Made by a program: the position numbers and the translations under genes
Part shown: one piece after another, positions 33,834 through 43,444 of the stretch
Layout of the letters: every line of letters begins with the position of its first letter
Numbering within the stretch: the stretch's first letter is position 1
Assembly: GCF_008727795.1 (NCBI RefSeq)
Contig: NZ_CP044222.1
Coordinates: 3,100,001-3,164,000, forward strand
Source of the DNA: Nitrincola iocasae
Lineage (GTDB): Bacteria; Pseudomonadota; Gammaproteobacteria; Pseudomonadales; Balneatricaceae
Reading direction: 5' to 3'
Length of the DNA stretch: 64,000 nt
Notes under the pieces: generated by a model
Told to the model about the DNA's origin: nothing
Databases searched by the model: none
What the model saw: the letters and a program-made list of their open reading frames with translations, nothing else

Positions 33834-35087
33834 TTACTCAACCCGTTCACTGATGGTCAGCCTGACAGACTCATCACCATCTGTCACTTTAACATTGCTG
33901 AGCTCACCTTTAAAGTCACCCGGCTGTTGTTCTGCTCTACCAGATACACTGATACGCGCCACTATATCGACATTTTCAAAATCGGCCAGATTTCTACCCT
34001 CAACCATCGAGTTGGCTGCACTGAGAAAAACATCGGCAGGCAGTTGTGAAACCTGTAACCTTTCAACAGTAATCGGCATGCGTTCACCCGGAGCACGGGC
34101 ATACACAAAGATCAACTGGTCCCCACGGACCTCCGTCATCAATGCGTCGTCTAGATCGAGCTGCAGACGCACTCCAGGGCCTTCGGCAACCTCTTCTATA
34201 ACCACACCCTGCGCTTCCAGTTGCGCTTTGGCCCGAGCTATACCAGTTTGCAGCGACTGCGCGGCCTGCCCATCGGCGGCCCGAAGCGCTTTTTGCCAAT
34301 GCATAATGGCGGTTTGATAGTCTTGCGCTTCAAATGCAGCAATCCCCAACAGACCCAGGGCGGTCAACTCATTTGCATCGAGTCGAAGGGTGGCATCCAC
34401 CTGCGCCATAACCTCTTCATTCATTTCACCCTGATTGGCGAAAAACATAGCCTGTGCCAATTGACCCATCACCATCGGAAACTCAGGAGCCGACTCAGGT
34501 AAATGCGTGAGTGACTTCCTGAAGGCATCAACTGCAACAGCATACTGATTCATATTCATCCGTGTGGTAGCCAGCAGGTACCAGCCTTCCGCGTTCTCAG
34601 GGCGTTGTTCCAGCTCATCTTCGAGCTGTGCGATGGCTTCCTCAATGGAGATATCATCTTGTCCAGGAGCCTGCTGCCAGACATCCATGGCCATTTTACT
34701 GGCGACATCATCAGCACGACCCAGGTAGGCATAAAGCCCGAATGAGAAGGTCGGCACCAACAGCGCAATCAGCGTAATGGTAACTAACTGAGACTGCCCC
34801 ACCCTCATCGCTGGCGTGACAGGACGCTTTTCATCTGCGTCAATCAGCAGGTTTTTTTCTAACTCAGTTTTTAACTCGATAAAAGCACTCTCAGTCAGCG
34901 TACCGGCATCCAGTTCTTTTTCCAGCTCAGCCAGGCGTTCCCGGAAAATAGCCACATTCTGGGCTGTTCTGTCCGCTTCAGTTTCTTCTGCAGCAGGCCG
35001 CTCTCGACGACTTTTCAGCAAAGGCCAGAACACGATAACAACAGCAATCAGTGTCAAAACACCGATGCCCAGCCAGAGTAACGTCAT
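33834..35087 (-). CDS. ccmI: Cytochrome c maturation protein CcmI (TPR)
   Basis: A 417-residue inner-membrane protein. The N-terminus has a first helix (LLWLGIGVLTLIAVVIVFWPLL), then a cytoplasmic coiled region, a second helix (LVTITLIALLVPTFSFGLYAYLG) and a TPR domain (ISIEEAIAQLEDELEQRPENA ... TALGLLGIAAFEAQDYQTAI) with a C-terminal beta-rich domain. It holds apocytochrome c for heme ligation. It overlaps ccmH by four bases and ends the ccm operon before zipA. Confidence 0.9.
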   Translation of the reverse strand: MTLLWLGIGVLTLIAVVIVFWPLLKSRRERPAAEETEADRTAQNVAIFRERLAELEKELDAGTLTESAFIELKTELEKNLLIDADEKRPVTPAMRVGQSQLVTITLIALLVPTFSFGLYAYLGRADDVASKMAMDVWQQAPGQDDISIEEAIAQLEDELEQRPENAEGWYLLATTRMNMNQYAVAVDAFRKSLTHLPESAPEFPMVMGQLAQAMFFANQGEMNEEVMAQVDATLRLDANELTALGLLGIAAFEAQDYQTAIMHWQKALRAADGQAAQSLQTGIARAKAQLEAQGVVIEEVAEGPGVRLQLDLDDALMTEVRGDQLIFVYARAPGERMPITVERLQVSQLPADVFLSAANSMVEGRNLADFENVDIVARISVSGRAEQQPGDFKGELSNVKVTDGDESVRLTISERVE

Positions 35088-35614
35088 AAATTCTTATCCT
35101 GTTGCAGTAATTTATTCAGGCGCGAGCGCTGTTCAGAGGTCAATTCATCTGAAAATTTGGTATTGACTTCAGACTGAGCGGGTAAATCCACCGTCGCATC
35201 AACATCAACCGTCAGGCGTCTTAGCCGTCTGTTTCTTGCCACCAACCAGACCACACCAAAACCACCCAACAGCAGTACAAATGGCCCGAACCAAAGGAGG
35301 TAAGTATCAGGAGTAACACGGGGACGGTAGTGAACAAATTCACCAAAACGGCTGACCATGAAGTCCAGAATTTTCTCATCATCATAACCAGCTTCAATCA
35401 TCCGGTGCAGTTCACGGCGCAGATCGGCTGCCAACGGCGCATCAGAGTCGGATATATTCTGATTCTGACAGGTCGGACAACGCAACTCCTTAGACAGATT
35501 GAAATAACGCATTTCATTCTCAGCAGATGAGAACTCGTAAGTTTCAAATGAGGCCTGAGCACCGGTACACAACAGCAGAAGCAGCAATGCAAACAAGCTT
35601 AATCGCACACTCAT
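35084..35614 (-). CDS. ccmH: Cytochrome c maturation protein CcmH
   Basis: A 176-residue protein with a signal peptide (MSVRLSLFALLLLLLCTGAQA), the hallmark redox motif LRCPTCQNQNISDSDAPLA and one C-terminal transmembrane helix (LLWFGPFVLLLGGFGVVWLVA). The CxxC pair reduces the apocytochrome c disulfide before heme attachment. It overlaps ccmG and ccmI by four bases each, an operon sign. Confidence 0.94.
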   Translation of the reverse strand: MSVRLSLFALLLLLLCTGAQASFETYEFSSAENEMRYFNLSKELRCPTCQNQNISDSDAPLAADLRRELHRMIEAGYDDEKILDFMVSRFGEFVHYRPRVTPDTYLLWFGPFVLLLGGFGVVWLVARNRRLRRLTVDVDATVDLPAQSEVNTKFSDELTSEQRSRLNKLLQQDKNL

Positions 35615-36150
35615 GCCCCCTCCTCAGCCGCAATGGTATCCATCAGTCCCTTGAGTTGCTGCCAGACCTTCTCGTTCACTTCACCAACATGGCGATAGCG
35701 AATCACACCTGCACGATCCAGAATATAAGTTTCCGGTGCACCATAAACCCCCAGATCCAGGCCTAAGCGCCCTTCACGATCAACGATCACCTTGCTATAA
35801 GGGTCGTTGTAACGCTGCAACCAGTCACGCGCCAGCTGCGGATCATCCTTGTAGTTCAATCCGTAGATGGGGATACCTTCTTCCAGGCCAATTTTATTTA
35901 GTTGTTCATGCTCTTCTTTACAGGTAGCGCACCAGGTTGCCCAGACATTCAACAACGCAATTTCACCTTTTAAATCATCCTGAGTCAGTATTTGCTCCGG
36001 TTCATAAAGAGACGGCAGGGCAAATTCTGGAAGTGGCCGGTCAATCAATGCAGAAGGCAGTTTTGTGGGATCCATAAACAACCCCTTGTACAGAAAAAAA
36101 CCCAACACAAGAAAGGCAACGAAGGGAACAAACACCATTAATTTACGCAT
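35611..36150 (-). CDS. ccmG: Thiol:disulfide interchange protein CcmG/DsbE
   Basis: A 179-residue membrane-anchored thioredoxin-like protein. An N-terminal anchor (LMVFVPFVAFLVLGFFLYKGL) is followed by the thioredoxin fold with active site WATWCATCKEEH, GLNYKDDPQLARDWL and the cis-Pro region GVYGAPETYILD. It donates electrons to CcmH in the periplasm. It lies two bases after ccmF. Confidence 0.95.
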   Translation of the reverse strand: MRKLMVFVPFVAFLVLGFFLYKGLFMDPTKLPSALIDRPLPEFALPSLYEPEQILTQDDLKGEIALLNVWATWCATCKEEHEQLNKIGLEEGIPIYGLNYKDDPQLARDWLQRYNDPYSKVIVDREGRLGLDLGVYGAPETYILDRAGVIRYRHVGEVNEKVWQQLKGLMDTIAAEEGA

Positions 36151-36152
36151 AG

Positions 36153-38123
36153 TTACTCCGTGACAGTCTGTCGTGCAGCCGCATCCCTGCGTGCCTGCTT
36201 ACGATAACGCGGATCACTCGCTGCCAGTAGGCCACCGGCTGTCATCAGCAAGGCGCCCAACCAGATCCAGCGAACAAAGGGTTTAAACTGCAGTCTGAGG
36301 GCCCAGGCACCGTTTTCCAGCTCCTCGCCCATGGCAACATAAAGATCGCGGAACAGACCCGGATCAAGCGCGACCTGTGTCATTACCATGCCCCTGGCGT
36401 TGTACATACGCTTTTCCGGAAACATTTCCCGATAAGGCTTACCGTCATAAAGAACTCTGACACGCGCCATATCCGAGGTATAGTTTGGCCCCTCCACCTT
36501 GCGTGCACCATCAAAAATAAAGGTGTAATCGCGGAATTCCAAGGTATCACCCGGCGCCATTCGCGCATCACGATGCTCAACAAATACGGTAACCATCGCA
36601 ATACCTACCACAGTAACGGCTACACCCACATGCCCAAGCAACATGCCATAGTAGCTACGTGACTGCTTGCTCAACCCACTTAGCAGCCCTTTGCGCCTGC
36701 GCAGACGACCGACAAACTCAAGCCCCCAGGTGAACACGATCCAGTAACTCAGTACAAAGGCCAATACCACCCAAAAATCCAGCGAGCCACTATACAACCA
36801 GTTGGTCGCAAAACCAGCAATCACAGCCAGCACGGCGGGCAACCAGAGTTTTGATAGCAGCAGGGAAACCGAGGTTTCTTTCCAGCGACTCACAGAGGCA
36901 ATGCCGAGGAAAATCACCATCAGAGACATCAGCGGCACAAACAAGGCATTGAAGTAAGGAGGCCCTACTGAAATTTTGCCCATACCCAGCGCATCCATCA
37001 CCAGCGGATAGAGGGTGCCAATCAATACCGTGGCACAGGCTACGGTAAAGAGAATATTGTTTACCAGCAGAAAGCTTTCACGTGATGAGAGCGCAAAAGA
37101 TGACTCACTTTTTACCGAACCGGCCCGAATGGCGTACAACAGCAGCGAACCACCGATGACAAACACCAACATACCTAAAATGAAGATACCGCGCTCAGGA
37201 TCTGTGGCAAAGGCATGTACCGAAGTTAATACACCGGAACGCACCAGGAAGGTCCCCAGCAAACTCAAACAGAAAGCGGAAATCGCCAGCAACACTGTCC
37301 AGCTTTTGAACACCCCGCGCTTTTCAGTAACAGCCAGACTGTGAACAAGGGCAGTAGCCACCAACCAGGGCATTAATGATGCATTTTCCACTGGGTCCCA
37401 GAACCACCAGCCTCCCCAGCCGAGTTCGTAGTAAGCCCACCAACTACCCAGCGCGATCCCCAGCGTCAGAAATGCCCAGGCGACATTGGTCCAGGGACGT
37501 GACCAGCGTGCCCAGGCCGCATCAAGTCGACCACTCAACAACGCCGCTATGGCAAATGAGAAAGCCACTGATAGACCCACATAGCCCATGTACAAAGCCG
37601 GTGGATGGATGATCAGACCAAAATCCTGCAACAAGGGATTAAGGTCCGCACCTTGCATCGGTGCATTGGGCAGGAAGCGCTCAAAGGGACTGGAAGTGAA
37701 TAAGATAAACAGTAAAAAGGCAGCAGAGATCATCCCCATAACCGCCAATACACGCCCCATAATATCCAGAGGCAGGTCTTTACTCTTGATCGCTACAGCC
37801 AGGGTCCAGAAGGATTGTATCCACACCCACAGTAACAATGATCCTTCATGGCCACCCCAGATCGCGCTGACCTTGTAATACCAGGGCAAGTTGATATTAG
37901 AACTGTGAGCCACATAAACGACCGAGAAGTCATCCAACTGAAATGAATAGGCCAACAGCAACATCGCCAGGGTCAGGAAGAAAAATACTCCCTTAGCCAA
38001 AGGCCTGGCATAATCAATCCAGAGTTTGTTGCCAGTGTAAGTGCCAGTCAACGGCACAACGGCAAGCATCAAGGCCAAACATAAAGCAAGTATCGTCGAA
38101 AAAGTACCTAACTCAGGGATCAT
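36153..38123 (-). CDS. ccmF: Heme lyase subunit CcmF
   Basis: A 656-residue polytopic membrane protein. The WWD motif for heme handling is WGGWWFWDPVENASLMPWL, with the associated HSSNINLPWYYKVSAIWGGHEG segment near residue 75. It attaches heme to apocytochrome c with CcmH and CcmI. It sits between ccmE and ccmG with two-base spacers. Confidence 0.96.
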   Translation of the reverse strand: MIPELGTFSTILALCLALMLAVVPLTGTYTGNKLWIDYARPLAKGVFFFLTLAMLLLAYSFQLDDFSVVYVAHSSNINLPWYYKVSAIWGGHEGSLLLWVWIQSFWTLAVAIKSKDLPLDIMGRVLAVMGMISAAFLLFILFTSSPFERFLPNAPMQGADLNPLLQDFGLIIHPPALYMGYVGLSVAFSFAIAALLSGRLDAAWARWSRPWTNVAWAFLTLGIALGSWWAYYELGWGGWWFWDPVENASLMPWLVATALVHSLAVTEKRGVFKSWTVLLAISAFCLSLLGTFLVRSGVLTSVHAFATDPERGIFILGMLVFVIGGSLLLYAIRAGSVKSESSFALSSRESFLLVNNILFTVACATVLIGTLYPLVMDALGMGKISVGPPYFNALFVPLMSLMVIFLGIASVSRWKETSVSLLLSKLWLPAVLAVIAGFATNWLYSGSLDFWVVLAFVLSYWIVFTWGLEFVGRLRRRKGLLSGLSKQSRSYYGMLLGHVGVAVTVVGIAMVTVFVEHRDARMAPGDTLEFRDYTFIFDGARKVEGPNYTSDMARVRVLYDGKPYREMFPEKRMYNARGMVMTQVALDPGLFRDLYVAMGEELENGAWALRLQFKPFVRWIWLGALLMTAGGLLAASDPRYRKQARRDAAARQTVTE

Positions 38124-38125
38124 GC

Positions 38126-38590
38126 TTAGTATTCCTTACCGGCTGAGGCTGGCATGGTTGGCGCTTTGCCCGATGCAGCCAGAGCTTCAGCTATCTCGGG
38201 TGACATGTAATTTTCATCATGCTTTGCCAGTACTTCAGATGCTACGAAACGGCCACCCTGATCTAGCATTCCCTGAGCAACGATCCCCTGACCTTCACGG
38301 AACAGATCAGGCAATATCCCCACATATTCCACTCGAGTGGTATGGGCATAATCAGTAATATCAAATTCCACCTTCAGACTGTCCGGGTCACGAAGGATAC
38401 TGCCCTCAACCACCATACCTCCGGCACGAATACGCGTATCAGCCGGTGCCTCGCCCATGGAAATCTGGCTGGGGGAGTAAAACAGATTGATGTTCTGACT
38501 CAACGCATAGGCCGTCAGACCGACAGCGACACTGGCGCCAAATACAATCATCAACACAATCGTTAGGCGTTGCTTGCGTTGTGCATTCAT
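38126..38590 (-). CDS. ccmE: Heme chaperone CcmE
   Basis: A 154-residue protein with one N-terminal transmembrane helix and an OB-fold periplasmic domain. The covalent heme ligand is His124 in EVLAKHDENYMSPE, with Tyr128 as axial ligand. It carries heme from CcmABCD to CcmF. It overlaps ccmD by four bases. Confidence 0.96.
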   Translation of the reverse strand: MNAQRKQRLTIVLMIVFGASVAVGLTAYALSQNINLFYSPSQISMGEAPADTRIRAGGMVVEGSILRDPDSLKVEFDITDYAHTTRVEYVGILPDLFREGQGIVAQGMLDQGGRFVASEVLAKHDENYMSPEIAEALAASGKAPTMPASAGKEY

Positions 38591-38766
38591 GATTTTGTCT
38601 CCTCTCTGCGAATCCGACGCAACTGTTCAGCGAACAGTCGTTTTCGCGTCATCATAGGTGAAATCACATTCGCCAGCAGGACCACAAGACCCAAGGCGTA
38701 GCTACTCCAGACATACAGCCCATGCCCGCCCATGGCGAGAAAATCAGAAAAGCTATCGAAACTCAC
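38587..38766 (-). CDS. ccmD: Heme exporter accessory protein CcmD
   Basis: A 59-residue single-pass membrane protein starting at a GTG (38766) with AAGGGG upstream and one base after the ccmC stop. Features are FLAMGGHGLYVWSSYALGLVVLLANVI, shown as FLAMGGHGLYVWSSYA then a hydrophobic helix, and a basic C-terminus (MTRKRLFAEQLRRIRR). It stabilises release of holo-CcmE from CcmC. Confidence 0.88.
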   Translation of the reverse strand: MSFDSFSDFLAMGGHGLYVWSSYALGLVVLLANVISPMMTRKRLFAEQLRRIRREETKS

Positions 38767-38767
38767 A

Positions 38768-39529
38768 TCAACCCCTTTGCTGCAGCAATAATTCACGAAC
38801 CCAACCGGTGCGGCGCTCCCGACGGATGATTTCATTACGTAAGCGCATCATCAGTACAACGGCAAAAAAACAGTAGAAACCTATCACCAGGATCAGCAAA
38901 GGCACCCACATTTCCGCTTGCATAGCTGGTTTTTCCGTTATGCTAAACGTGGCGGGCTGGTGTAATGTATTCCACCAGTCCACTGAATACTTGATGATTG
39001 GTATATTCACTAATCCAACCAACGCTAATACAGCCGTAGATTGTGCAGCGGTAGACTCACTTTCTATGGCAGAGTTCAGTGCCATAACGCCTAAATATAA
39101 AAAAAGCAGGATCAGCATAGACGTTAGTCTGGCATCCCAAACCCACCAGGAGCCCCAAGTAGGCTTACCCCAGATTGCGCCAGTAATCAGTGCCAACACA
39201 GCTAATGAAGCCCCGATAGGTGCACAGGATTTGGCGACCATATCAGCCACCTTCATTTTCCAGATCAGACCTATAGCTCCGGCAATCGCCATCGTCATAT
39301 AAGTGGACTGCGCCATGTAAGCGGTCGGCACATGTAAATAGATAATCCGGAAACTATTACCCTGCTGATAATCCGGTGGCGCAAAGGCCAGCCCCCAGAT
39401 CACTCCGCCCACAATCAGTATGACTGCAGCGATTGCAAACCCCGGTAATAGCTTTCCGGTAATCTGGTAACACCAGCGTGGTGAAGCCAACTGATAAAAC
39501 CAGCGCGGCATCAGGTTTTTTCCTGCCAT
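38768..39529 (-). CDS. ccmC: Heme transporter CcmC
   Basis: A 253-residue membrane protein with six helices. ATG 39529 with AAAGAG upstream is preferred over the GTG at 39547. The tryptophan-rich WWD motif is WGKPTWGSWWVWDARLTSM; periplasmic histidines flank it (YLHVPTAYMAQ). It loads heme onto CcmE. It follows ccmB by ten bases. Confidence 0.95.
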   Translation of the reverse strand: MAGKNLMPRWFYQLASPRWCYQITGKLLPGFAIAAVILIVGGVIWGLAFAPPDYQQGNSFRIIYLHVPTAYMAQSTYMTMAIAGAIGLIWKMKVADMVAKSCAPIGASLAVLALITGAIWGKPTWGSWWVWDARLTSMLILLFLYLGVMALNSAIESESTAAQSTAVLALVGLVNIPIIKYSVDWWNTLHQPATFSITEKPAMQAEMWVPLLILVIGFYCFFAVVLMMRLRNEIIRRERRTGWVRELLLQQRG

Positions 39530-39539
39530 AATTTTCTCT

Positions 39540-40280
39540 TTATCCACTCACCGAAATTCGTAATGCAGCTGCAATGGCCAGTGGCGCTAAAGCCAACCCC
39601 AGTGCCAGCAACGCGCCCAGTAAAGCCAGATGCCCACCGACCGGCAGACCCGTCAAGGCAGCCTCAACAGCCGCCGTACCAAAGATTAGTACCGGTATAT
39701 ACAAGGGCAGCACCAGCAATGAAATCAACACACCACCTTTACGCAAAGCCACTGTTAGCGCCGCCCCTATTGCTCCCACCAGACTCAAAGTCGGAGTGCC
39801 GATCAGCAGACTCAGCATTAACCCCTGCATTCCCTCTGCCGGCAAAAACAGCATCACACCCAATAAAGGCGCCATCAATGTGAGCGGCAAACCGGTCATC
39901 ATCCAATGCGCCAATACTTTACCTAACACCACGACAAACAAAGGTTGCGGGCTTAACAATATCTGTTCAAGCGATCCATCTTCAAAATCTGAACGAAACA
40001 GACTATCCATCGCCAGCAAGGTTGCCAGTAAAGCCGCCACCCAAACCACACCAGGGGCCAATATTGCCAGCAAGGTCGGCTCAGGACTGACTCCCAGCGG
40101 AAACAGCGTAGCGACCATCAAAAAAAAGATCAGTGGATTAACCAGATCACTGCGTCGGCGCAATGCCAGTTGCATCTCACGCTTTAACGTAGCGAAAAAA
40201 ATTTTTGCCAGGCTGTAATCAGTTTCACTGTCAGTTTGTAATGCAGCCAATCGCTGAGGATTTGTGTCTATCATGCGCAT
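39540..40280 (-). CDS. ccmB: Heme exporter permease CcmB
   Basis: A 246-residue inner-membrane protein with about six helices; the family block LALRRRSDLVNPLIFFLMVA and MDSLFRSDFEDGSLEQILLSP is clear. It pairs with the ATPase CcmA. Its start overlaps the ccmA stop; a second in-frame ATG at 40274 gives a four-base ATGA overlap and may be the real start. Confidence 0.95.
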   Translation of the reverse strand: MRMIDTNPQRLAALQTDSETDYSLAKIFFATLKREMQLALRRRSDLVNPLIFFLMVATLFPLGVSPEPTLLAILAPGVVWVAALLATLLAMDSLFRSDFEDGSLEQILLSPQPLFVVVLGKVLAHWMMTGLPLTLMAPLLGVMLFLPAEGMQGLMLSLLIGTPTLSLVGAIGAALTVALRKGGVLISLLVLPLYIPVLIFGTAAVEAALTGLPVGGHLALLGALLALGLALAPLAIAAALRISVSG

Positions 40281-40915
40281 TTAGTTCCCGACAATTCATC
40301 CAGATTGATACGACGAACATGCCGACTCAAATCCAGCTCATGGTGAGTGGTCAGCATCACTGTGCCACCCCGCGCTGCATGTTCTACCAGCAGTGCTTCT
40401 TTTGCAGCAACCCCTTTTTTATCGATTGCCGTAAAAGGCTCATCCAAAATCCACAAAGGTGCCCGACTGAGGTATAAGCGAGCCAGGTTGACCCGTCGAT
40501 TCTGTCCGGCCGAGAGCATGTGACAGGGTATATCTTCAAACCCTTTCAAGCCTACCGCATCAAGCGCCGGAGTGATTTGCTGTAGATCAATACCTGGATC
40601 CAATGCCGCGTACCAGCGCAAATTCTCTTCCGCTGTCAGTATCGCTTTAACACCTGGCTGATGACCGAAATACAAGAGTTGACGCCGAAATGCGTCTACC
40701 TGCCGGGCAACCGGCTCACCACGCCAAAGGATCTGCCCTTCATAATGCCGTGACAGACCACTCAGAATACGCAACAGTGTTGTCTTGCCACTACCATTCT
40801 GACCTTCGACCTGCAAGATTTCGCCAGGAAACACACTGAAGCATAATCCATCGAACAAAACTCGGTCATCACGTTCGCAGAAGAGGTCTACCACCTGAAG
40901 AAGCGGGTCAGCCAC
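40271..40915 (-). CDS. ccmA: Heme exporter ATP-binding protein CcmA
   Basis: A 214-residue ABC ATPase. Walker A is GQNGSGKTT, the signature region LSAGQNRRVNLARLYLS and Walker B LWILDEPFTAID. It energises release of holo-CcmE from CcmC. It is the first gene of ccmABCDEFGHI and is divergent from the fliK-like gene across 132 bp. Confidence 0.95.
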   Translation of the reverse strand: MADPLLQVVDLFCERDDRVLFDGLCFSVFPGEILQVEGQNGSGKTTLLRILSGLSRHYEGQILWRGEPVARQVDAFRRQLLYFGHQPGVKAILTAEENLRWYAALDPGIDLQQITPALDAVGLKGFEDIPCHMLSAGQNRRVNLARLYLSRAPLWILDEPFTAIDKKGVAAKEALLVEHAARGGTVMLTTHHELDLSRHVRRINLDELSGTKCA

Positions 40916-40958
40916 AAATCACCCTGTCATGAAAAATATACTGAATCAGCAATAACAC

Positions 40959-40985
40959 TGAAAAAATCTGTATTACCGCCGATAT
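40959..40985 (+). promoter_or_regulatory. Possible sigma-28 (FliA) promoter before the FliK-like gene
   Basis: GCCGATAT differs at one base from the FliA -10 element GCCGATAA. It lies 11 bases after TGAAAAAA, which is a weak match to the -35 element TAAAGTTT. The 11-base spacer is right for FliA. The flagellar nature of the gene downstream supports the reading, but the -35 match is poor. Confidence 0.4.
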
Positions 40986-41047
40986 AAACATAACTATTAT
41001 TATAAACTGTTAGAGTCAGTCATGTTAGAGGTTTACCGGGGAAGACT

Positions 41048-43150
41048 GTGCAATCATACCTGAACATACGTGCTAACCATGTCAGCAATGAAGCCAGTCA
41101 AACTGGTCGAGGGACAGATATTGCCCGAATGCTGCCTGCCGGCAAGGAAGCCAGTGCGACCGTTCAGCGTGTATCACAGAATCCGGCACAGCCTGGACAG
41201 TTCACTGTCCAGTTGCAAAGCGGCAATCGAACCCTGGAACTGACTACCCAGCGCCCATTACCTCAAGGCAGTCAGGTTATCCTCAGCCGTGACACGGAAG
41301 GTAATCTACAACTGCGTCTGCCAATCAACACAGGGCAATCTTCTGCAGCACAAATGCCCGGGCAATCGGGGGCTGGCAATGCCCAGAATGCACCGGCCCA
41401 GGCCAGAGCGGCGGCTGAAGCTTTTTTGCTGCGTATCACCGCCGGATCACTCAGCCAGGCCAACAGTCTACCTTTAAATCAACCGGTTCGCGGGGTGGTC
41501 ATTTCACAGCCCGCTGTTGCAGCGCAAACAGCACCACTGCCAGGCAGCACACCCGCCACGGCAACACCGGGGAGTGGCGGTAACACATCTCCGGCTGCAG
41601 CGACACCCAGTACTAGCGGTAACCCGACCAACACGGCGCCCGCAACTACAGCACCCACAACCAGCGGCAGCCCCGCCAGCACCACACCGGCCACAGCTAC
41701 ACCGGCAACGGCTACCAGTGCTACCCCAGCCAGCAGCGCGTCCGCGACCAGCACCGTACCAGCAACGACAGCTCCCGCATCCAGTGCCAGCAGTAATACC
41801 TCGGCCAGCAACACAGCACCTGGCACATCAGCACCCGCTGGCAGCGCCGCAACGGCAGCCGCTACAGCAGCATCGGCTGCGGCAACATTCGGCTCGCCAA
41901 CCTCTCCAGCGGCTGCATTACCAGCTGCAGTAGCGGGTGCAAATGCATTGGCAGCGACTATAACCAGCCAACCACTCCCGCTTCAGACTAGTGGACAGCA
42001 GCCGACACAAGCCAATGTTCAACCAGCCCCTCTACCTCCAGCGACAACAACACCCGGTCAATCGTCAGCACCTCCCGCTTCTGGCGCTCCACAAGCCGCC
42101 ACGGCCCCACCACTCACCACACCTACCACCCCCTTAGTCAATGCGCTCGGCCAGGCCGAAACAGCCTCCAGACCACAAGGGTATCCGGTGCGTGTTCTGG
42201 TAGCCGGACAGGCTATCGATCTGGTCAGCCCTCGCCCTATACAGGCAGGCCAACAGGTTGAAGTCAGCCGCAATGACCAGGGACTGTTACGCCTGCAGAT
42301 TACCCAACCCGCCTTACCCTTGTCACAACAGCCCGGCATTCAGGCCATCATGCAACAAGCGCTACGCGAAGTGTTACCGGTACAATTGCCACTGGCTGAT
42401 GGTCTAAACCAGTTGATGCAAATCAGTGAGCGCCAGGGAGTGAAGCAAAACAGTGCGTTAAATCAGTTAATTCAGTCAATGCTGGGGCTTTTCAGCGTAA
42501 AACCTGGCTCAGCCGATGCCGATAAGGCGATTGCCCGTAATCTACAGCAAGGGGGACTGCTGAGTGAGGCCGGACTGAACCGAGCCAGCGGTGAGCGTGC
42601 GCCGCCACCCGACTTAAAACAACAACTCGGGCAACTGCTTAAACTGGCCGATCAGCTCCCGCCTCAGGCCCGCGAACAACTGACACAACTAATCAATTCA
42701 CTGCTTGCCCGCTCAACGGCTCAACAGATCAGCAGCCTGCAAGGCTGGAAGGACCTGCCCGATGGCGGTCAGGAACGCCACTTCCGACTGGACCTGCCAA
42801 TCCAGCAGGATAAGAAATTCGACAATGCCGAGCTGCGCATTACCGAACACCGTCGCCGGGATGAACAGGGCAACTTTGTCACCCTTTGGAGCGTACGCCT
42901 GCACTTCGAACTGGAGGAAGACGGCTCTATCGATGCCGATATCAATCTGCAAGATAACTTCCAACTCAGCGCCAGCTTTTGGGTGGAAAAGCCCGAAACA
43001 CTTGGGCGTCTGCGCGAACGCCTGAATGGTTTCGAAGGTGATTTGAAGCGCAAGGGGTTTGATGTGTCGCCGCTCAATGCCAGACTGGGAAAAATGGCTA
43101 ATCCGGAGCTCACTCCGTTGCAGAAACGCTTAGTAGACGTGCATACCTGA
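41048..43150 (+). CDS. FliK-like flagellar hook-length control domain protein
   Basis: A 700-residue protein from a GTG with GGGGAAG upstream. Residues about 140-360 are low complexity (Ala, Thr, Pro, Ser). The C-terminal third (about 560-690, containing HFRLDLPIQQDKKFDNAELRI, WSVRLHFELEEDGSIDADINL and FEGDLKRKGFDVSPLNARLG) is the FliK C-terminal fold. It is probably not the hook-length ruler itself, because it is paired with a stand-alone FlhB C-terminal homologue away from flagellar operons. Similar pairs occur beside ccm genes in pseudomonads. Exact role unknown. Confidence 0.75.
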   Translation: MQSYLNIRANHVSNEASQTGRGTDIARMLPAGKEASATVQRVSQNPAQPGQFTVQLQSGNRTLELTTQRPLPQGSQVILSRDTEGNLQLRLPINTGQSSAAQMPGQSGAGNAQNAPAQARAAAEAFLLRITAGSLSQANSLPLNQPVRGVVISQPAVAAQTAPLPGSTPATATPGSGGNTSPAAATPSTSGNPTNTAPATTAPTTSGSPASTTPATATPATATSATPASSASATSTVPATTAPASSASSNTSASNTAPGTSAPAGSAATAAATAASAAATFGSPTSPAAALPAAVAGANALAATITSQPLPLQTSGQQPTQANVQPAPLPPATTTPGQSSAPPASGAPQAATAPPLTTPTTPLVNALGQAETASRPQGYPVRVLVAGQAIDLVSPRPIQAGQQVEVSRNDQGLLRLQITQPALPLSQQPGIQAIMQQALREVLPVQLPLADGLNQLMQISERQGVKQNSALNQLIQSMLGLFSVKPGSADADKAIARNLQQGGLLSEAGLNRASGERAPPPDLKQQLGQLLKLADQLPPQAREQLTQLINSLLARSTAQQISSLQGWKDLPDGGQERHFRLDLPIQQDKKFDNAELRITEHRRRDEQGNFVTLWSVRLHFELEEDGSIDADINLQDNFQLSASFWVEKPETLGRLRERLNGFEGDLKRKGFDVSPLNARLGKMANPELTPLQKRLVDVHT

Positions 43151-43428
43151 TGAAAAAATCCGAACTCGACACCCAGGCCGTCGCCCTGAAATATGATCAA
43201 CAGAAAGGGACAGCGCCCAAAATTGTTGCCAAGGGCAAAGGCCTGATCGCCGAACAGATCCTGGCGCTGGCGCGTGAACATGATGTACATATTCACGAGA
43301 ACCCGGAATTGCTTGAAGTACTGATCAGGCTGGAGTTAGGTGACGAAATCCCGGAAACACTCTACAAAGCGATTGCCGAAGTCATCGCATTTGCCTACAC
43401 ACTAAAGCAAAACGAGACGGATAGTTAA
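43150..43428 (+). CDS. FlhB C-terminal domain-like protein (FlhX type)
   Basis: A 92-residue protein matching the cytoplasmic C-terminal domain of the export switch FlhB: AVALKYDQQKGTAPKIVAKG, GLIAEQILALAREHDVHIHEN, IPETLYKAIAEVIAFAY. The normal NPTH autocleavage site is absent, as only the part after it is present. Its start shares one base with the fliK-like stop (TGATG). It may act with the FliK-like partner in substrate switching. Confidence 0.88.
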   Translation: MKKSELDTQAVALKYDQQKGTAPKIVAKGKGLIAEQILALAREHDVHIHENPELLEVLIRLELGDEIPETLYKAIAEVIAFAYTLKQNETDS

Positions 43429-43444
43429 TGCAGGATAGACAGAG

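Noticed and set aside
41479..41826. Minus-strand low-complexity open frame (Ala/Val rich)
   Set aside because: It is the shadow of the Ala/Thr/Pro-rich region of the FliK-like gene.
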